NCBI GenBank assembly: GCA_009823505.1
Contig: VZQC01007119.1
Span: forward strand, 5,700 to 69,699
Direction of reading: 5' to 3'
Source of the DNA: Rhizomys pruinosus
Taxonomy: Eukaryota > Chordata > Mammalia > Rodentia > Spalacidae
Length of the DNA: 64,000 nt
Part shown: one piece after another, positions 30,585 through 41,805 of the stretch
Position numbering within the stretch: the stretch's first letter is position 1
Layout of the letters: each line of letters opens with the position of its first letter
Position numbers and translations under genes: made by a program
Notes under the pieces: generated by a model
Database searches by the model: none
Told to the model about the DNA's origin: nothing
The model's input: the letters and a program-made list of their open reading frames with translations, nothing else

Positions 30585-30875
30585 GTGAGTACCAGGCCAG
30601 CTGTGGCTACAGGGAGACCATGTGTCAAAAAAAAGACAGAAACCCCAGAAGAATGCTGCTTACTACCTTGTCTTCAGGCTCATGTTCAGCTACCACTTAT
30701 ATATATTCCTTGTCCACCTGCTTAGAGATGGTACCCTGAACAGTGGTCTGGGCTCTCCTTCATCAAATAGGAATGAATATTCTACAGACATATCCACAGG
30801 CCAATCCAATGGAGGAAATTCCTCTATTGAGGTTCCCTCTTCCCAGCCGTGTCATGTTGACAACATGCTAACTTT
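30585..30875. mobile_element. Rodent LTR-like repeat fragment with B1 piece
   Basis: A short sense B1 3' piece (30585-30640) precedes 'gaatgctgcttactaccttg', 'cacaggccaatccaatggag' and 'cattgaggttccctcttccc'-like sequence. This is the same family as the terminal blocks at 36259 and 38411. Confidence 0.6.
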
Positions 30876-30989
30876 TCCTAAAAAAGAAAAAAAAAGAACT
30901 TTATAGATTGGCATTATTATTTTACCCATGAAGAAGCTGGAGAGCATAGAAGTATCCAGTTGTGTTTTTAAAAAGTTTTAATTCTTGTT

Positions 30990-31490
30990 GGGTGTGGTGG
31001 CGCACACCTTTAACCTAGCACTTGGAAGGCAGGGGCAGGTCTCTGAGTTCAAGGCTAGCCTGGTCTCAGAGTGAGCTCCAAAAAAAAAAAAAAGTTTTAA
31101 TTCCCAAGGGACATAGTAGCAATCACTTTAAAAAAATTTTTTTATTTTTTTTTTATGTGTTTGAATATACTGTCTGCATGTAGGTTTGTGCACCTGTGTC
31201 GTGCAATGCCGTGGCAGTCAGAAGATGGTCTCGGATTCCCCTGGAACTGGAGTTCTCCTGGAATTGGAGTTACAGACGGGTCTCAGCCACCATGTGGGTG
31301 CTGGGGATTGAACCCGGGTCCTCTGCAAGAGCAGTCGGTGCTCTTAACCACTAGGCTATCTCTCCAGCCCCAGTAGCAATCACCCTTATCCCAGCACTCG
31401 TGAGTCAGAGGCAGGTGGCTCTCTTAAGTTCAAGGCTAGCCTGGTCTACATAGCAAGTTCCAGGCCAGCTGGGGATACAGGGAAGCAAAC
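30990..31490. repeat. B1 SINE (+), B2 SINE (-) and split B1 (+)
   Basis: A sense B1 with an internal deletion (about 30990-31093) is followed by an antisense duplication-type B2 (31131-31370). That B2 is bounded by agtagcaatcac on both sides (31119-31130, 31371-31382), a 12-bp target-site duplication. It lies inside an older sense B1 that resumes to about 31490. Confidence 0.88.
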
Positions 31491-31534
31491 AAAGAAAAAT
31501 TCTTTCAAAAATACCTCCCCACAACAAAAATTAT

Positions 31535-31750
31535 GCATAGCACTGGAGTGATGACTTCCTGGTGGAATGGAGGCTATTCTTACAGAAGACCCAGATTTAA
31601 AATCCCAGCACCTACATGGTGGCCAATAACCATCTGTAACTGTTTCCAGGGCATCTGATGACCCTTTCTGTCCTCAGTGGGCACTGCATGACATGGACGA
31701 TATGGGTGCAGCTACCTACATGCAGGCATAACACTCATATACATAAAATA
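31535..31750 (+). repeat. B2 SINE, diverged
   Basis: This sense copy has 'gcacctacatggtggccaat' and 'catgcaggcataacactcat'. Confidence 0.8.
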
Positions 31751-31769
31751 GAAATGACTTTGGTTCATA

Positions 31770-32185
31770 GCTCCCCCCCACGCTAGGGATGAAACATAGG
31801 GCCTCACCATTGATAGGCAAGTACTCTGTGAATTAAAGTTAAATCCTAGTCCTGCAGCTTTTATTATTTTTACCTTTTGAGAAAGGCTCTCACTAAGGTA
31901 TTATTTAAGCTAGCTTCAAATTCCTAAGCTCCAGAGATTTGTTGTCTGCAGTGTTTGCAGGGTTACATAGTGTAAGACCCTGTTTCCTCCTGGTAAAAAA
32001 AAAAAAAACTTTATGTATTATGAGTGTTTTACCTGCATGTAAGTGCACTGTGTGTGCAATGCTCATAGAGGCCAGAAGAGGGCGATAGAAGCCCTGAAAC
32101 TGCAGTTACAGATGATTGAAAGGGAACCAAGGTTCTCTGCAAGAGTGCCAAGTGCTATTAATCATTGAGCCATCTATCTCTGCAG
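31770..32185 (-). repeat. Old ID-like and B1-like remnants and a B2 SINE
   Basis: Diverged antisense ID-like (about 31780-31855) and B1-like (about 31870-31940) traces precede an antisense B2-type copy (about 32000-32185). Confidence 0.6.
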
Positions 32186-32294
32186 CTCTACTTGTTTCTT
32201 TTTGATGAAAGAATGAACTCAGTTTCCTTGTACAGATATAGTATCTGTTCCTTCTTGAAATTCTGAGAATGAGCAATGATCTATGTTCAGCAGG

Positions 32295-32470
32295 AAAGAG
32301 TAGCTGTGTATGGTAGCACATGCTTATAATCCCAACACTTGGCAGGCGAGACTTCTGCCATTGAACCAACAATGCTTAATTCCCGCACCTGGGGTTGAGA
32401 CAGAAGAATCTCAGGTTTGAGGCCAGCTTGGGCTATATGGTGAAACTTGTAAACAAAAAAAGGGGAAAGA
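32295..32470 (+). repeat. Old B1 remnant
   Basis: The motifs 'cttataatcccaacacttgg' and 'ggccagcttgggctatatgg' show a diverged sense B1 with an internal insertion. Confidence 0.6.
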
Positions 32471-32581
32471 ATACTTACAGTAATTTTGTTTTCTTTATTT
32501 TTCATTCATTTGGCTTAATGTAGATTTATCTGGCTGATGGTTCTTTAGTTACAATATGTTAGTATAAATGTTTATTTTGAG

Positions 32582-32965
32582 CTGCAGGACGTGGCATATG
32601 CCTTTAATCCTAGCACTTGGGAGGCAGAGGCAGGCAGATCTTTGTGAGTTCAAGGCCAGCCTGGTCTACAGAGTGAGTTCCAGGACAGCTGGGGCTACAG
32701 GGAGATCCTGTCTTGAAAAGCCAGAAAAAAAAAAAAAAACTTTTTTTTTTTTTGGCTCAGAATACCAAATCTTAGATATAAAAAAATAATGCTGTGGTAT
32801 AGGGGCAATGGTGGTAATGCCTTTAATGCCCAGCACTTGGATGGCAGATGGCAGGCTTACCGATCTCTGTGAAATTTGAGGCCAGCCCTGGATTGTAATA
32901 TTGGCAAGGGCTGTGCTATAGGTATAGTGAGACCATCTGTTCTCAAAAAAGACCAAAAAGAAAAA
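32582..32965 (+). repeat. Two B1 SINEs
   Basis: A young sense B1 (about 32582-32740) is followed by a diverged one (about 32795-32965). Bases 32966-33330 hold only faint remnants. Confidence 0.85.
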
Positions 32966-33331
32966 AAAAAAAGGCCTTGGTGCCAGCATTCAGAAGGCTC
33001 AGTTATGAGGATTAAAGTTTGAAAGTAAACTTGGGATGGGATGGTTGCTGGACATGGGATACTAGTGTACTATAATTTCAGTTACTGCTCTTACACATGA
33101 AAATCCTTAGGTCTTACAAACTATAGCTATATACAATTTTTAAGCTTTTAAATTTGTTTTTACATTTTATTTTGGAAAGGGGGGGTGTGCATGAGCTTAG
33201 AGAAAACTTTAGGGAGTATGTTTTTCTCTTTCCATAGGGTAAATTCTGGGGATGGAAATGAGGTGGTCAGGCAAGTGTATTTTCCAACTGAGCCATCCCC
33301 TGGCCCCAGAATAGGTTTTTAAAGGAGGTGT

Positions 33332-33845
33332 ACTGCTAGAGAGATGGCTTAGTGGTTAAGAGCACTGGCTGCTCTTGCAGAGGACCCAGGTTCAACTACC
33401 AGCACCCACATGGCAGTCAGCAACTGTCAATAACTGCAGTTCCAGGGGACCAGACATGCCTTTTTGACCCCTACAGGCATTGCACAACATGAGTGCACTT
33501 ACATACACGCAGGCAATACACTCACTCACAGAATTATTATTATTATTTTTTTTTTGGTGTTTTTGAGACAGGGTCTTCTGTGCCCAGCTGCCTGGAGACT
33601 CCTCTGTTAGACAGGCTGGCCTTGAACTCACAAAGATCCGCCTGCCTCTGCTCCCAAGTGCTAGATTAAAGGCTGCACCACCATGTGCAGCAGAAAGAAT
33701 TTGTTTTTCTTTAATTCCAGTCCAGGGGAATCTGACACACGTTCTGACCTCCAAGCATTGTTACAACAGAGGGTCACGAACCTACATGCAGACAGTACAA
33801 CTCGTACATATAAAAAAAATTTTTTTTTTAAATTAAAAATAAAGG
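33332..33845. repeat. B2 SINE, B1 SINE and B2 3' fragment
   Basis: A sense B2 (about 33332-33530) is followed by an antisense B1 with several one-base deletions (about 33545-33690). The 3' half of a sense B2 (about 33712-33845) comes last. Confidence 0.8.
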
Positions 33846-34160
33846 GTGCATCACTACTCCCAGGCCATAGTACATACTCTTAAGATTACACAGTTACTGG
33901 CTGTAAGCCATTTTTTTAAGTTCTGCATAAAATTGTCAGGGTAGGATTTTGCCTGTTACCAGAGCTGAGGAGGCACATCGCTGGTAGGATGTCTCACGAC
34001 CAAAAAGAATATGTAGAGACACTAAAATCATAAGATTCATATGATCTGGGCACAGAGTAGAAAAAATGGAGCAGGGGACTCTTAGTTTGTGCATCCGATC
34101 TCCGCCACTATTTCTATACTACCCTCCTGTCACACCCGCCTTTCTCTTACTTCGTTTTTT
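33846..34160 (+). other. Intron 2 unique sequence
   Basis: I see no repeat or coding segment here. Confidence 0.5.
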
Positions 34161-34164
34161 TATT

Positions 34165-34830
34165 TTTTTTTTTTTTTTTGGGTCTTTTTGAGACAGGGTC
34201 TCCCTGTAGTCCCAGCTGTCCTGGAACTCACTCTGTAGACCAGGCTGGCCTTGAACTCACAAAGATCTGCCTGCCTGCCTCTGCCTCCCGGCAGTTTTAC
34301 TTGATTTTTTAAAAAATAAATTTTTTTCAGGCGGGGTGGCATACACCTTTAATCCTAGCATTTGGGAGGCAGAGGGAGGTTGATCTTTGTTGATCACAAA
34401 GGGGCTCCAGGGAGACCCTGTCTCAAAGAGACCAAAAAATAAAAAATAAATTTTCAGCCAGGCATGGTGACACACACCTTTAATCCCAGCACTTGGGAGG
34501 CAGAGGCAGGCAGATCTCTGAGCTCAAGGCCAGCCTGGTCTACTCTACATAGCCAGTTCCAGACTGACTGGGCCTATAAGGAGACCCTGTCTCAAAAAGA
34601 TTAAAAAAAAAAAAAAAGAAGGCTGCAAAGTTGGTTCTGTGGTTAATAGCACTGGCTGCTCTTGCAGAGAACATGGGTTCCATTCCCAGCACCCACATGG
34701 TGGGTAGCACAACCTTCTGTAACTCCAGTTCCAGAGGAATCCAGCACTTTCTTCTGGCCTCCTTGGGCATTACCTGACATGGGTGCATTGACATATGTGC
34801 AGGCAGTATACTCATACATAAAATAAAAAT
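34165..34830. repeat. Cluster of three B1 SINEs and one B2
   Basis: An antisense B1 (about 34165-34290, missing its end) is followed by a sense B1 with a deleted middle (about 34330-34440). A full sense B1 (about 34455-34617) and a sense B2 (about 34620-34830) follow. Confidence 0.85.
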
Positions 34831-34869
34831 TTTAAGAACCAAAAAATAAAATGAAAAAGCAAAGCAAGG

Positions 34870-35235
34870 TTTGGGCTGAAGAAATGATTCAGTGGTTCAA
34901 AGCATGTACTGCTTTTCTAGAGGAGCTGAGTTCAGGTCTCAGTGACCACATCAGGTGGATCACAGCCATCTGTAACTCTAGCTCCTTGGGGATCTGATCT
35001 GTCTCGTACATGTGTTCACATCCAGTCACGTGCACATACACAAAATACATTTATACACATAATTAAAAATAAACTTGGGGAAAACAAAGAATTCGGGGCT
35101 AATCAGGCTGAAGACATGGTTCAGTAGTTAGAGCGCATTGCTCTACCAAAGGTCCAAGTTCAGCTCCAGCATCTGTAGGCAGCTTGCAGCTGCTTGTAAC
35201 TGTAGCTGCAAGAAATCCAGTTCCTTTGGCCTCCT
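34870..35235 (+). repeat. Two old B2/B3-like SINEs
   Basis: The first (about 34870-35070) has 'gaagaaatgattcagtggtt'. The second (about 35105-35235) has 'gaagacatggttcagtagtt', and its 3' half grades into the minisatellite below. Confidence 0.7.
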
Positions 35236-35237
35236 CC

Positions 35238-35540
35238 AGCACCTGTACTCAGATGTACAGAACCCACCCACAGATGCACATACACACAGCACCTGTACTC
35301 AGATGTACAGAACCCACCCACAGATGCACATACACACACACGGCACCTGTACTCAGATGTGCAGAACCCACCCACAGATGCACACACACAGCACCTGTAC
35401 TCAGATGTGCAGAACCCCACCCACAGATGCACACACACACAGCACCTGTACTCAGATGTGCAGAACCCACCCACAGATGCACACGCACAGCACCTGTACT
35501 CAGATGTGCAGAACCCACCCACAGATGCACACACACATAT
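35238..35540 (+). repeat. Minisatellite, six units of about 46-54 bp
   Basis: The unit starts 'agcacctgtactcagatg', continues with 'cagaacccacccacagatgc' and ends in a short (AC)n run whose length varies between units. It appears to have expanded from the 3' end of the B3-like SINE immediately upstream. Long open frames on both strands come from the repeat structure. Confidence 0.93.
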
Positions 35541-35544
35541 AATT

Positions 35545-35880
35545 TTAAAATTAAATCCTTTTGTGTTTTGAGCCCAGGGCTCATTATTATGTATTCCAGA
35601 CTGGCCTTGAACTCAGAGATCTGCCTTCCTCTGCCTCTGGAGTGCTGGGAATAAGGGCGTGTGCCACCATGCCTGGCTTATTTATTTGTATTAGTGTATT
35701 GCATGCATTTATGTGCCACTGTCATGCAGTGCCTCCAGAGGTCAGAAGAGGGTGTTGGATTGCCCTGAAACTGAAGTTACAGAAGGTTGTTTTCTGTCAT
35801 GTGGTTGCTGGGAATTAAACTCAGGTCTTCTGTGAGAGTGGCCGGTGTTCTTAACTGCTTGAGCCGTCTCTCCAGCCCTT
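35545..35880 (-). repeat. B1 fragment and B2 SINE
   Basis: An antisense B1 missing its 3' part (about 35570-35675) is followed by an antisense B2-type copy without the duplication (about 35676-35880). Confidence 0.85.
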
Positions 35881-36092
35881 TCTTTGTAAACCCTTTAGCT
35901 TCCCATGCTATGTAGTTTATTCAGATTAATCTCAATATGGAAACAGCTACAGCATATTTATCCTGATTACTGTGGTGTTCATTTCACTTATTAATTTGAA
36001 TATAGTCCCAATAATTACAGGAAGAAAATAAGTGCCAGAAAAACAGTTTGCATTTTAATGACCCCCCCCCTTCTTTTTTTTTTTTTTAATAG

Positions 36093-36160
36093 AGAAGAAG
36101 TACGTGCCCCAATTCCTCAAAAGCAAGAAATACTGGTGGAACCAGAGCCTTTGTTTGGTG
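36093..36160 (+). CDS. UBXN7: UBXN7 exon 3 (residues 74-97)
   Basis: The acceptor lies after a C/T run ('tttttttttttaatag'). The frame reads EEEVRAPIPQKQEILVEPEP then LFG, the acidic linker between the UBA and UAS domains. The donor is gtaagt, which is near-consensus. The 19-bp segment that spans this donor (36151-36169) is repeated exactly at 36170-36188, so an identical second donor lies 19 bases downstream. The annotated end matches the known protein: the next residues are APKRRR from exon 4. Confidence 0.93.
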
Positions 36161-36469
36161 GTAAGTCCATTGTTTGGTGGTAAGTCCATTGTTTTTGTTT
36201 AGCTTATTTGACTTTGATGTCTAGGATTTTAATTAAATGATCAAGATATTTTGAGGGTGTTCTAGTTTGCTTCTCCATTGCTGCAACAAAACACTGACCG
36301 AAACCAACTTGGAGAGGAAAGGATTTATTTGGCTTACATCTCCTGGTCACATCTCCTCAGTTCATCACTGAGGGAACCCTAGGTAAAAACTCAGGGCAGG
36401 AACCTGGAGGTTCTTAACGCTGTTTACTAGCTTGCTCCTCTGGCCCATGGTCAGCCTGCTTTCTTTTTA

Positions 36470-36705
36470 AAGTTTTTTAGAATTATTATTTATTATTTTG
36501 TATGTGTATGAGTGTACTGTCTGTATGTAGGTTGACGCACCCATGTCACTCTGCAATGCTGCAGAGGTCAGAAGAGGGCATTGGATTCCCCTGGAACTGG
36601 AGTTAAAGACGGTTCTTAGCCACCATGTGGGTGCTAGGAATTGAACCCGGGTCCTCTGCAAGAGCAGTCAGTGCTCTTAACCACTGAGCCATCTCTCCAG
36701 CCCCC
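36470..36705 (-). repeat. B2 SINE (no internal duplication)
   Basis: This complete antisense copy, inserted in the first terminal block, has 'cctggaactggagttaaaga' and 'gagccatctctccagcccc'. Confidence 0.92.
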
Positions 36706-37016
36706 TGCCTGCTTTCTTATACAGTACAGAACCACCTGCCCAGGGGTGGCACCACCCACAATGGCCTGGGCCCTTCCATGTCACTCACTCAACAATCAAG
36801 AAAATACTCCACAGATGTGGCCACAGGCCAGTCCAAAGCGTGTCAAGTTGACACTAAAGCTATCCAGCACAATTGACCCCTTGTCAACTTGACACATAAA
36901 AACTATTAAACCACCACCTTTCCATTTCTTGTCCCCAAGGTATGCTGTTAACATTAGTATCACAACATAAGATAATATGACCTTAAAAGCCCCACAGTCC
37001 TTAAAAAGTCCAAACA

Positions 37017-37158
37017 CAGCCAGGTATGGTGGCACAGGCCTTTAATCCCAGCATTCGGGAGGTAGAGGCAAGGCAGATCTCTATGAGTTCAAGGCCAGCC
37101 CGGTCTATATAGAGAGTTCCAGGACAGCTAGGACTAAAAAGACCAAAAAAAAAAAAAA
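37017..37158 (+). repeat. B1 SINE
   Basis: This sense B1 is inserted in the element's body. The bases aaagtccaaacac occur on both sides, marking its target-site duplication. Confidence 0.92.
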
Positions 37159-38713
37159 AAGTCCAAACACTTAAAAGTTCACAGTCTGTTAAAAGTCTCT
37201 TAACTGGGGACTCCCTTAAAATCCACAACAAGTACTGTCTTATTTCGAAGGGAAGACTCAGGCACACCTAAGCAAAACCTAAGTCCAGCAAAGTAGCTCA
37301 AGGCTGGACACCTGGGATTCTCGCTCATGATCTTCTGGGCTCCAAAGGGTTTCGGCAGCTCCCCTTCTCTGACTCTGCCGTCCACAGCACACACAGCTCA
37401 TCTCGCAGGCCCAGGCCAGCTCCATTCCACACCTGCTGCTGCTCTGTCATCTCATGGTCCTGGCATCTCCAAAAAGCTGGAGTCTCCACTGAAACTGAGG
37501 CTCTACCTTCACCAGTGGTCTCTTCTGACCTCTCCTGGTACAAAGCCTCATCTTCTCTTCATCATCCCTACAATCCTGGGGTCTTCACTGCAACTGAGGT
37601 ACACTTTCTTTCACCAATGGTCTTTCCTGGCCTCTCACAGTGCCAGGCCTCAGCTGCTCTCTGTGACCCCTTCACATTTCAACACCAGAACCATATAGGA
37701 GACTCTCACACATTACCAAGGCCTGCTTTCAGTATGAGAGTGGAGGCTTGGGCCCTCTTTGGACCACAGTGATGCTGGTCTCTTGTTACTTCCAGCTGAT
37801 GTTTTCAGCACCAGCTAACCAGGATCAATTGTCCCAGTTAAACTAAGGTTTCACTTCAGGTTCTGGTCTCTTATTACTTACAGCTTATTCTTCAGCCCCA
37901 GCTGACCAGAACCCACAGATTCTCAATTCAAAATATCATATCAGCAGCCCTGATGGTCTCTGCTTCCCTTTGAAACTTCACAAGCCAGGCCTCCATCACC
38001 TACAGCTCTTTCAGCGTATCTGTTCCAGGTTCCACAGCAACAAACTCTAAGCACTCAATGGCTTTTCCAGCCCCAAAGTGCCAAATGCTTCCACAATCCT
38101 CCCCACAAAACCACGGTCAGGTCTGTCACAGCAATAGCCCACTCTCTTGTACCAATTTCTGTTCTAGTTTACTTCTTCATTTCTGTGACAAACACTGACC
38201 GAAACCAACTTGGGGAGGAAAGGGTTTATTTGCCTTTCATGTCCCAGGGGACAGTTCATCACTGAAGGAGCCCAAGGTAGGAACCTGGAGGCAGAAGCTG
38301 AAGTACAAGCCATGGAGTAATGCTGCTTACTGGCTTCAAGCCCCCCTGGCCCTGAAAGATTCCTGAGATGCTGAAGTGAGCTTATAGAGCTTAAAATGCT
38401 TTCTCAACACTAGGTCATTGTTCTAGTTTGCTTCTCCATTGCTGTGACAAAACAGTCTGACCAATACCAACTTGGGGAGGAAAGGGTTTATTTGGCTTAC
38501 GTCTCCCAGGTCACAGTTCATCACTGAGGGAGCCCAAGGGCAGGAACTCGAAGGCAGGAGCTGAAGCACAGGCCATGGAGGAATGCTGTTTACTGGCTTG
38601 TTCCCCTGCTCAGCCTGCTTTCTTATAAAATACAGAACCACCTACCCAGTGGTGGCACCACCCACAGTGGACTGAGCCCTTCCACATCACTCAACAATCA
38701 AGAAAATATTATG

Positions 38714-38985
38714 GGTCTAGAGAGATGGCTCAATGGTTAAGAGCACCGACTACTCTCGTGGAGGACCCGGGTTTGATTCCCACCACCCACATGGCAGCTA
38801 AGGACTGTCTTAACTCCAGTTCTAGGGGAATCTGATGCCCTCTTCTGACCTCCGCAGCATTGCACGACACGGGTGCACCTACTTACATGCAGACGGTACA
38901 CTCATACACATAAAATAAAAAAAAAATAAAAATAAAATAAAAGTTTAAAGAAAAAGAAAGTCACACTGTTAAAAAAAAAAAAATC
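38714..38985 (+). repeat. B2 SINE (no internal duplication)
   Basis: This sense copy is inserted in the last terminal block. It has 'ggctcaatggttaagagcac' and an A-rich tail. 'aaaatat' flanks it. Confidence 0.88.
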
Positions 38986-39215
38986 AAAATATCCAAAGAC
39001 ATGGCCACAGGCTAGTCCAATGGAGCCAATTCCCCAATTAAGACTCCCTCAATCCAGGTGTGTCAAGTTGACACTTAAGTCTATCCAGCACAGAGGGCTT
39101 ACTTAGAACCAGTTATCTTGAATTTCTGTATTCCCTTCAGCAAAGTTGTATAATTCGTTTATAAAGAATAAAGTACATTAACAATCCAAAAATTTTTATA
39201 GGTCAAAAAGGAGGA

Positions 39216-39592
39216 TATGGTTGGATATGGTGGCCAATGCCTTTGATCCCAGCACTCGGGAGGCAGAGGCAGGTGGATCTCTGAGTTTCAGGCCAGCTGC
39301 AGCTACAGGGAGAGAGACCCTGTCTCAAAGAGAACAAAAAGGAATGCTGCTTTTTTTATTTATTTTTATTTTTTATGTGTATGAATGTACTATCTACATG
39401 CAGGTCTGTGCACCTGTGCCATGCAATGCCGCGGAGGTCAGAAGAGGGTTTCAGATTCCCCTGGAACTGGAGTTCTCCTGGAATTGGAGTTTCAGACGGT
39501 TCTTGGCCACTATGTGGGTGCTGGGGATCGAACCCAGGTCCTCTGTAAGAGCGGGTCGGCGCTCTTAACTGCTAGGCCATCTCTCCAGCCCC
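39216..39592. repeat. B1 SINE (+) and B2 SINE (-), duplication subfamily
   Basis: A short sense B1 (about 39216-39345) is followed by an antisense B2 (about 39350-39592) with 'ctggagttctcctggaattg'. Confidence 0.9.
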
Positions 39593-39734
39593 AAATTGCT
39601 GCCTTTTAATGGAAATGAGTATCATTAGATTTTTCAGAAAGCTCTCATTTTATGTTTTTTCTTGTTTCTTTCTGAATACATACTTAACTGAATACATACT
39701 TTATTGTTTTGACATTGCCCCCTTCTCCCCCTTT

Positions 39735-39860
39735 TATTTGAGACAGGGTTTCTCTAGCCCTGGCTGGTCTGAAATCAGGCTGTTCTTGAACTCACAAATA
39801 CCCACCTATCTGGCTCCTAAGTGCTGGAACTAAAGATGTGGGCTACCATGCCTGGAAACC
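39735..39860 (-). repeat. Old B1 remnant
   Basis: The motifs 'gagacagggtttctctagcc' and 'aagtgctggaactaaagatg' identify a diverged antisense B1. Confidence 0.7.
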
Positions 39861-39988
39861 TCTTATCTTTCATTTCTCAAACTGCTGTTCCTATTTAAAC
39901 AGGAGAGAACAATAATCTTACTCCATGTTAAAAAAAAAATTGGTATACATCTGTGTGTATCCAGTGCATTATAAAAAATGGGACATTC

Positions 39989-40200
39989 AGGGGCTGGAGA
40001 GATGGCCTAGTGGTTAAGAGCGCTGACTGCTCTTGCAGAGGACCCAGGTTCGATCCCCAGCACCCACATGGTGGCTGAGAACCGTCTTTGACTTCAGTTC
40101 CAGGGGAATCCGATGCCCTCTTCTGACTTCCCTGGCATTGCACAATACAGGTGCACAAACCTACATGCAGACAGTACATTCATACACGTACAAAAAAAAA
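39989..40200 (+). repeat. B2 SINE
   Basis: This sense copy has 'ggcctagtggttaagagcgc' but only a single 'cttcagttccagggg'. It shares the head of the duplication subfamily without the duplication. Confidence 0.9.
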
Positions 40201-40217
40201 AAACTTAAAAAACCAGG

Positions 40218-40371
40218 TTGGAGCTGGGCGTGGTGGCACACCCCTTTAATCCTAGCACTTGGGAGGCAGAGGCAGGTGGATCTTTGTGAGTTCAAGGCCA
40301 GCCTGGTCTACAGAGTGAGTTCCAGGACAGCTGGGCTACAGGGAGACCCTGTCTCGAAAAGACCAAAAAAA
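40218..40371 (+). repeat. B1 SINE inserted in LINE-1
   Basis: This sense B1 is bounded by aaaccaggttgga on both sides, a target-site duplication. Confidence 0.92.
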
Positions 40372-40610
40372 AACCAGGTTGGATTCATACCAGAGGTGCT
40401 GGGATGGTTCAACATATGAAAATCAATAAATATCATCAAGCATATAAATGGACTGAAAGACAAAAATCACACCATCATCTCAATTGATGCGGAAAAAGCC
40501 TTTGACAAAATCCAGCATCCCTTCATGGTTAATGTCCTAGAGGGAATTGGGTTGGAGGGATCATTCCTCAATGTAATTAAAGCCATGTAGGATGATATTC
40601 ACTGTGCATT
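40372..40610 (+). mobile_element. LINE-1 ORF2 fragment (reverse transcriptase region)
   Basis: The sequence 'gggatggttcaacatatgaa' and the encoded stretch [15 protein letters not shown] match the LINE-1 reverse transcriptase fingers/palm start. The fragment is short and broken. Old B2-type copies follow at about 40640-40830 and 40830-41060. Confidence 0.85.
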
Positions 40611-40639
40611 TCCTGTATATGCAAAGCACTGCATTTAAG

Positions 40640-41060
40640 GACGATCTGGAGAGATACATCAGTGGTTAAGAGCGCCAGGTTTGATTCCCAGCACCATCAT
40701 GGTGACTAACAATCATAATTCGTTCCAGGGGGGATCCAACATCCTGTTCTGACCTCCTCAGGCACTGTACAACATGGGTGTATTTACATACATCCACACA
40801 ATACACTCATTACATAAAATAAAAAGAGAAATGGCTCTGTGGTTAGGAGCACTTGTTAGTACAGAGAACCTATGTTCAGTTCCCAGTACCCACGTGGTGG
40901 CTAGCAACCATCTGTACCTTCAGTTCCAAGGGATCAAATGCATTCTTCTGACCTCTGTGGGCACTACAGAGATGTCATGCACTTCAATACTTGCAGATCA
41001 AATACTCAGTCACTCGCAGATCAAATACTCAATCATTCGTACACACACACAAATACTAGA
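40640..41060 (+). repeat. Two diverged B2-type SINEs
   Basis: The first has 'ggagagatacatcagtggtt' and lacks about 30 bases of the head. The second has 'agaaatggctctgtggttag'. Confidence 0.75.
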
Positions 41061-41269
41061 AAGCATTTACATCACACTGGGTATCATAAATAATCTATAG
41101 AGTTGAAAATTACAAAGCATATGGAAAGATGTAAGCAGAGCTCTGACAGCACTAAGATGTTGCACATAGGAGACTTAAAAATCCCATCAGAGTTTAGTAT
41201 CTACAAAAGAGGGAGGGGACTAGAACCAACAGATAACTATGTATTCTTTCTATTTCATTCAAAGGAAAA

Positions 41270-41412
41270 CTCCAGCTCAGTGACCCATACCTTTAATCCC
41301 AGTACTCAGGAGGCGGAAGAAGGTAGATCTCATTGAGTTTAAGGCCAGCCTGATCTATATAGCAAGTTCCAGGCCAATCAGACTATACAGTGAGACCCTA
41401 TCTCAAAACATA
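41270..41412 (+). repeat. B1 SINE
   Basis: This diverged sense B1 has 'cctttaatcccagtactcag' and 'gagaccctatctcaaaac'. Confidence 0.85.
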
Positions 41413-41647
41413 TTTATTATATTTTAAGGGATTCACAATATAAGAGCACAGTTGTTTTCAGACCACATTGACATTGCTCAGTTTGCCACACAATTAGGTA
41501 ATTGGTGCTAGCATCCACAGATGAGGGGATACCATTTGTCTTTGGTTTTTTTGGGACTGTGTTACTTCACTCAGCATGATATATTCTAGCTCCATCCATT
41601 TACCTGCAATGTTCATGATGTCATCTTTCTTTTATATTTATTTATTT

Positions 41648-41805
41648 ATTTATTTGTTTTTGGTATTTTTGAGACAGGGTCTCCCTTTAGTCCCAGCTGG
41701 TCTGGAGCTCACTCTGTAGACCAGGCTGGCCTTGAACTAACAGAGATCCACCTGCCTCTGCCTCCCAAGTGCTAGGATTAAAGGCATGCACCACCATGCC
41801 CGGTG
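41648..41805 (-). repeat. B1 SINE inserted in LINE-1
   Basis: This antisense B1 is bounded by the 17-bp duplication tgatgtcatctttcttt. Confidence 0.92.

Larger units (their letters stand above)
36259..39095. mobile_element. Multi-block rodent repetitive element with terminal repeats
   Basis: A block that begins 'tctagtttgcttctccattg' and ends near 'gtgtcaagttgacactaaag' occurs at 36259-36890. It recurs (shortened, start 'ttctagtttacttcttcatt') at 38162 and again (start 38411) to about 39095. Between the first and second blocks lies about 1.3 kb of internal sequence ('gtcaacttgacacataaaaa' to 'ctcttgtaccaatttctg'), also known to me as repetitive in rodents. The layout resembles long terminal repeats around a non-coding body with an extra block at one end. 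No gag, pol or env frame is visible. Younger SINEs are inserted at 36470, 37017 and 38714. Confidence 0.65.

Noticed and set aside
35138..35654. Overlapping 111-156 codon open frames on both strands
   Set aside because: They follow the minisatellite unit and translate it as a periodic peptide. They are a by-product of the tandem repeat.
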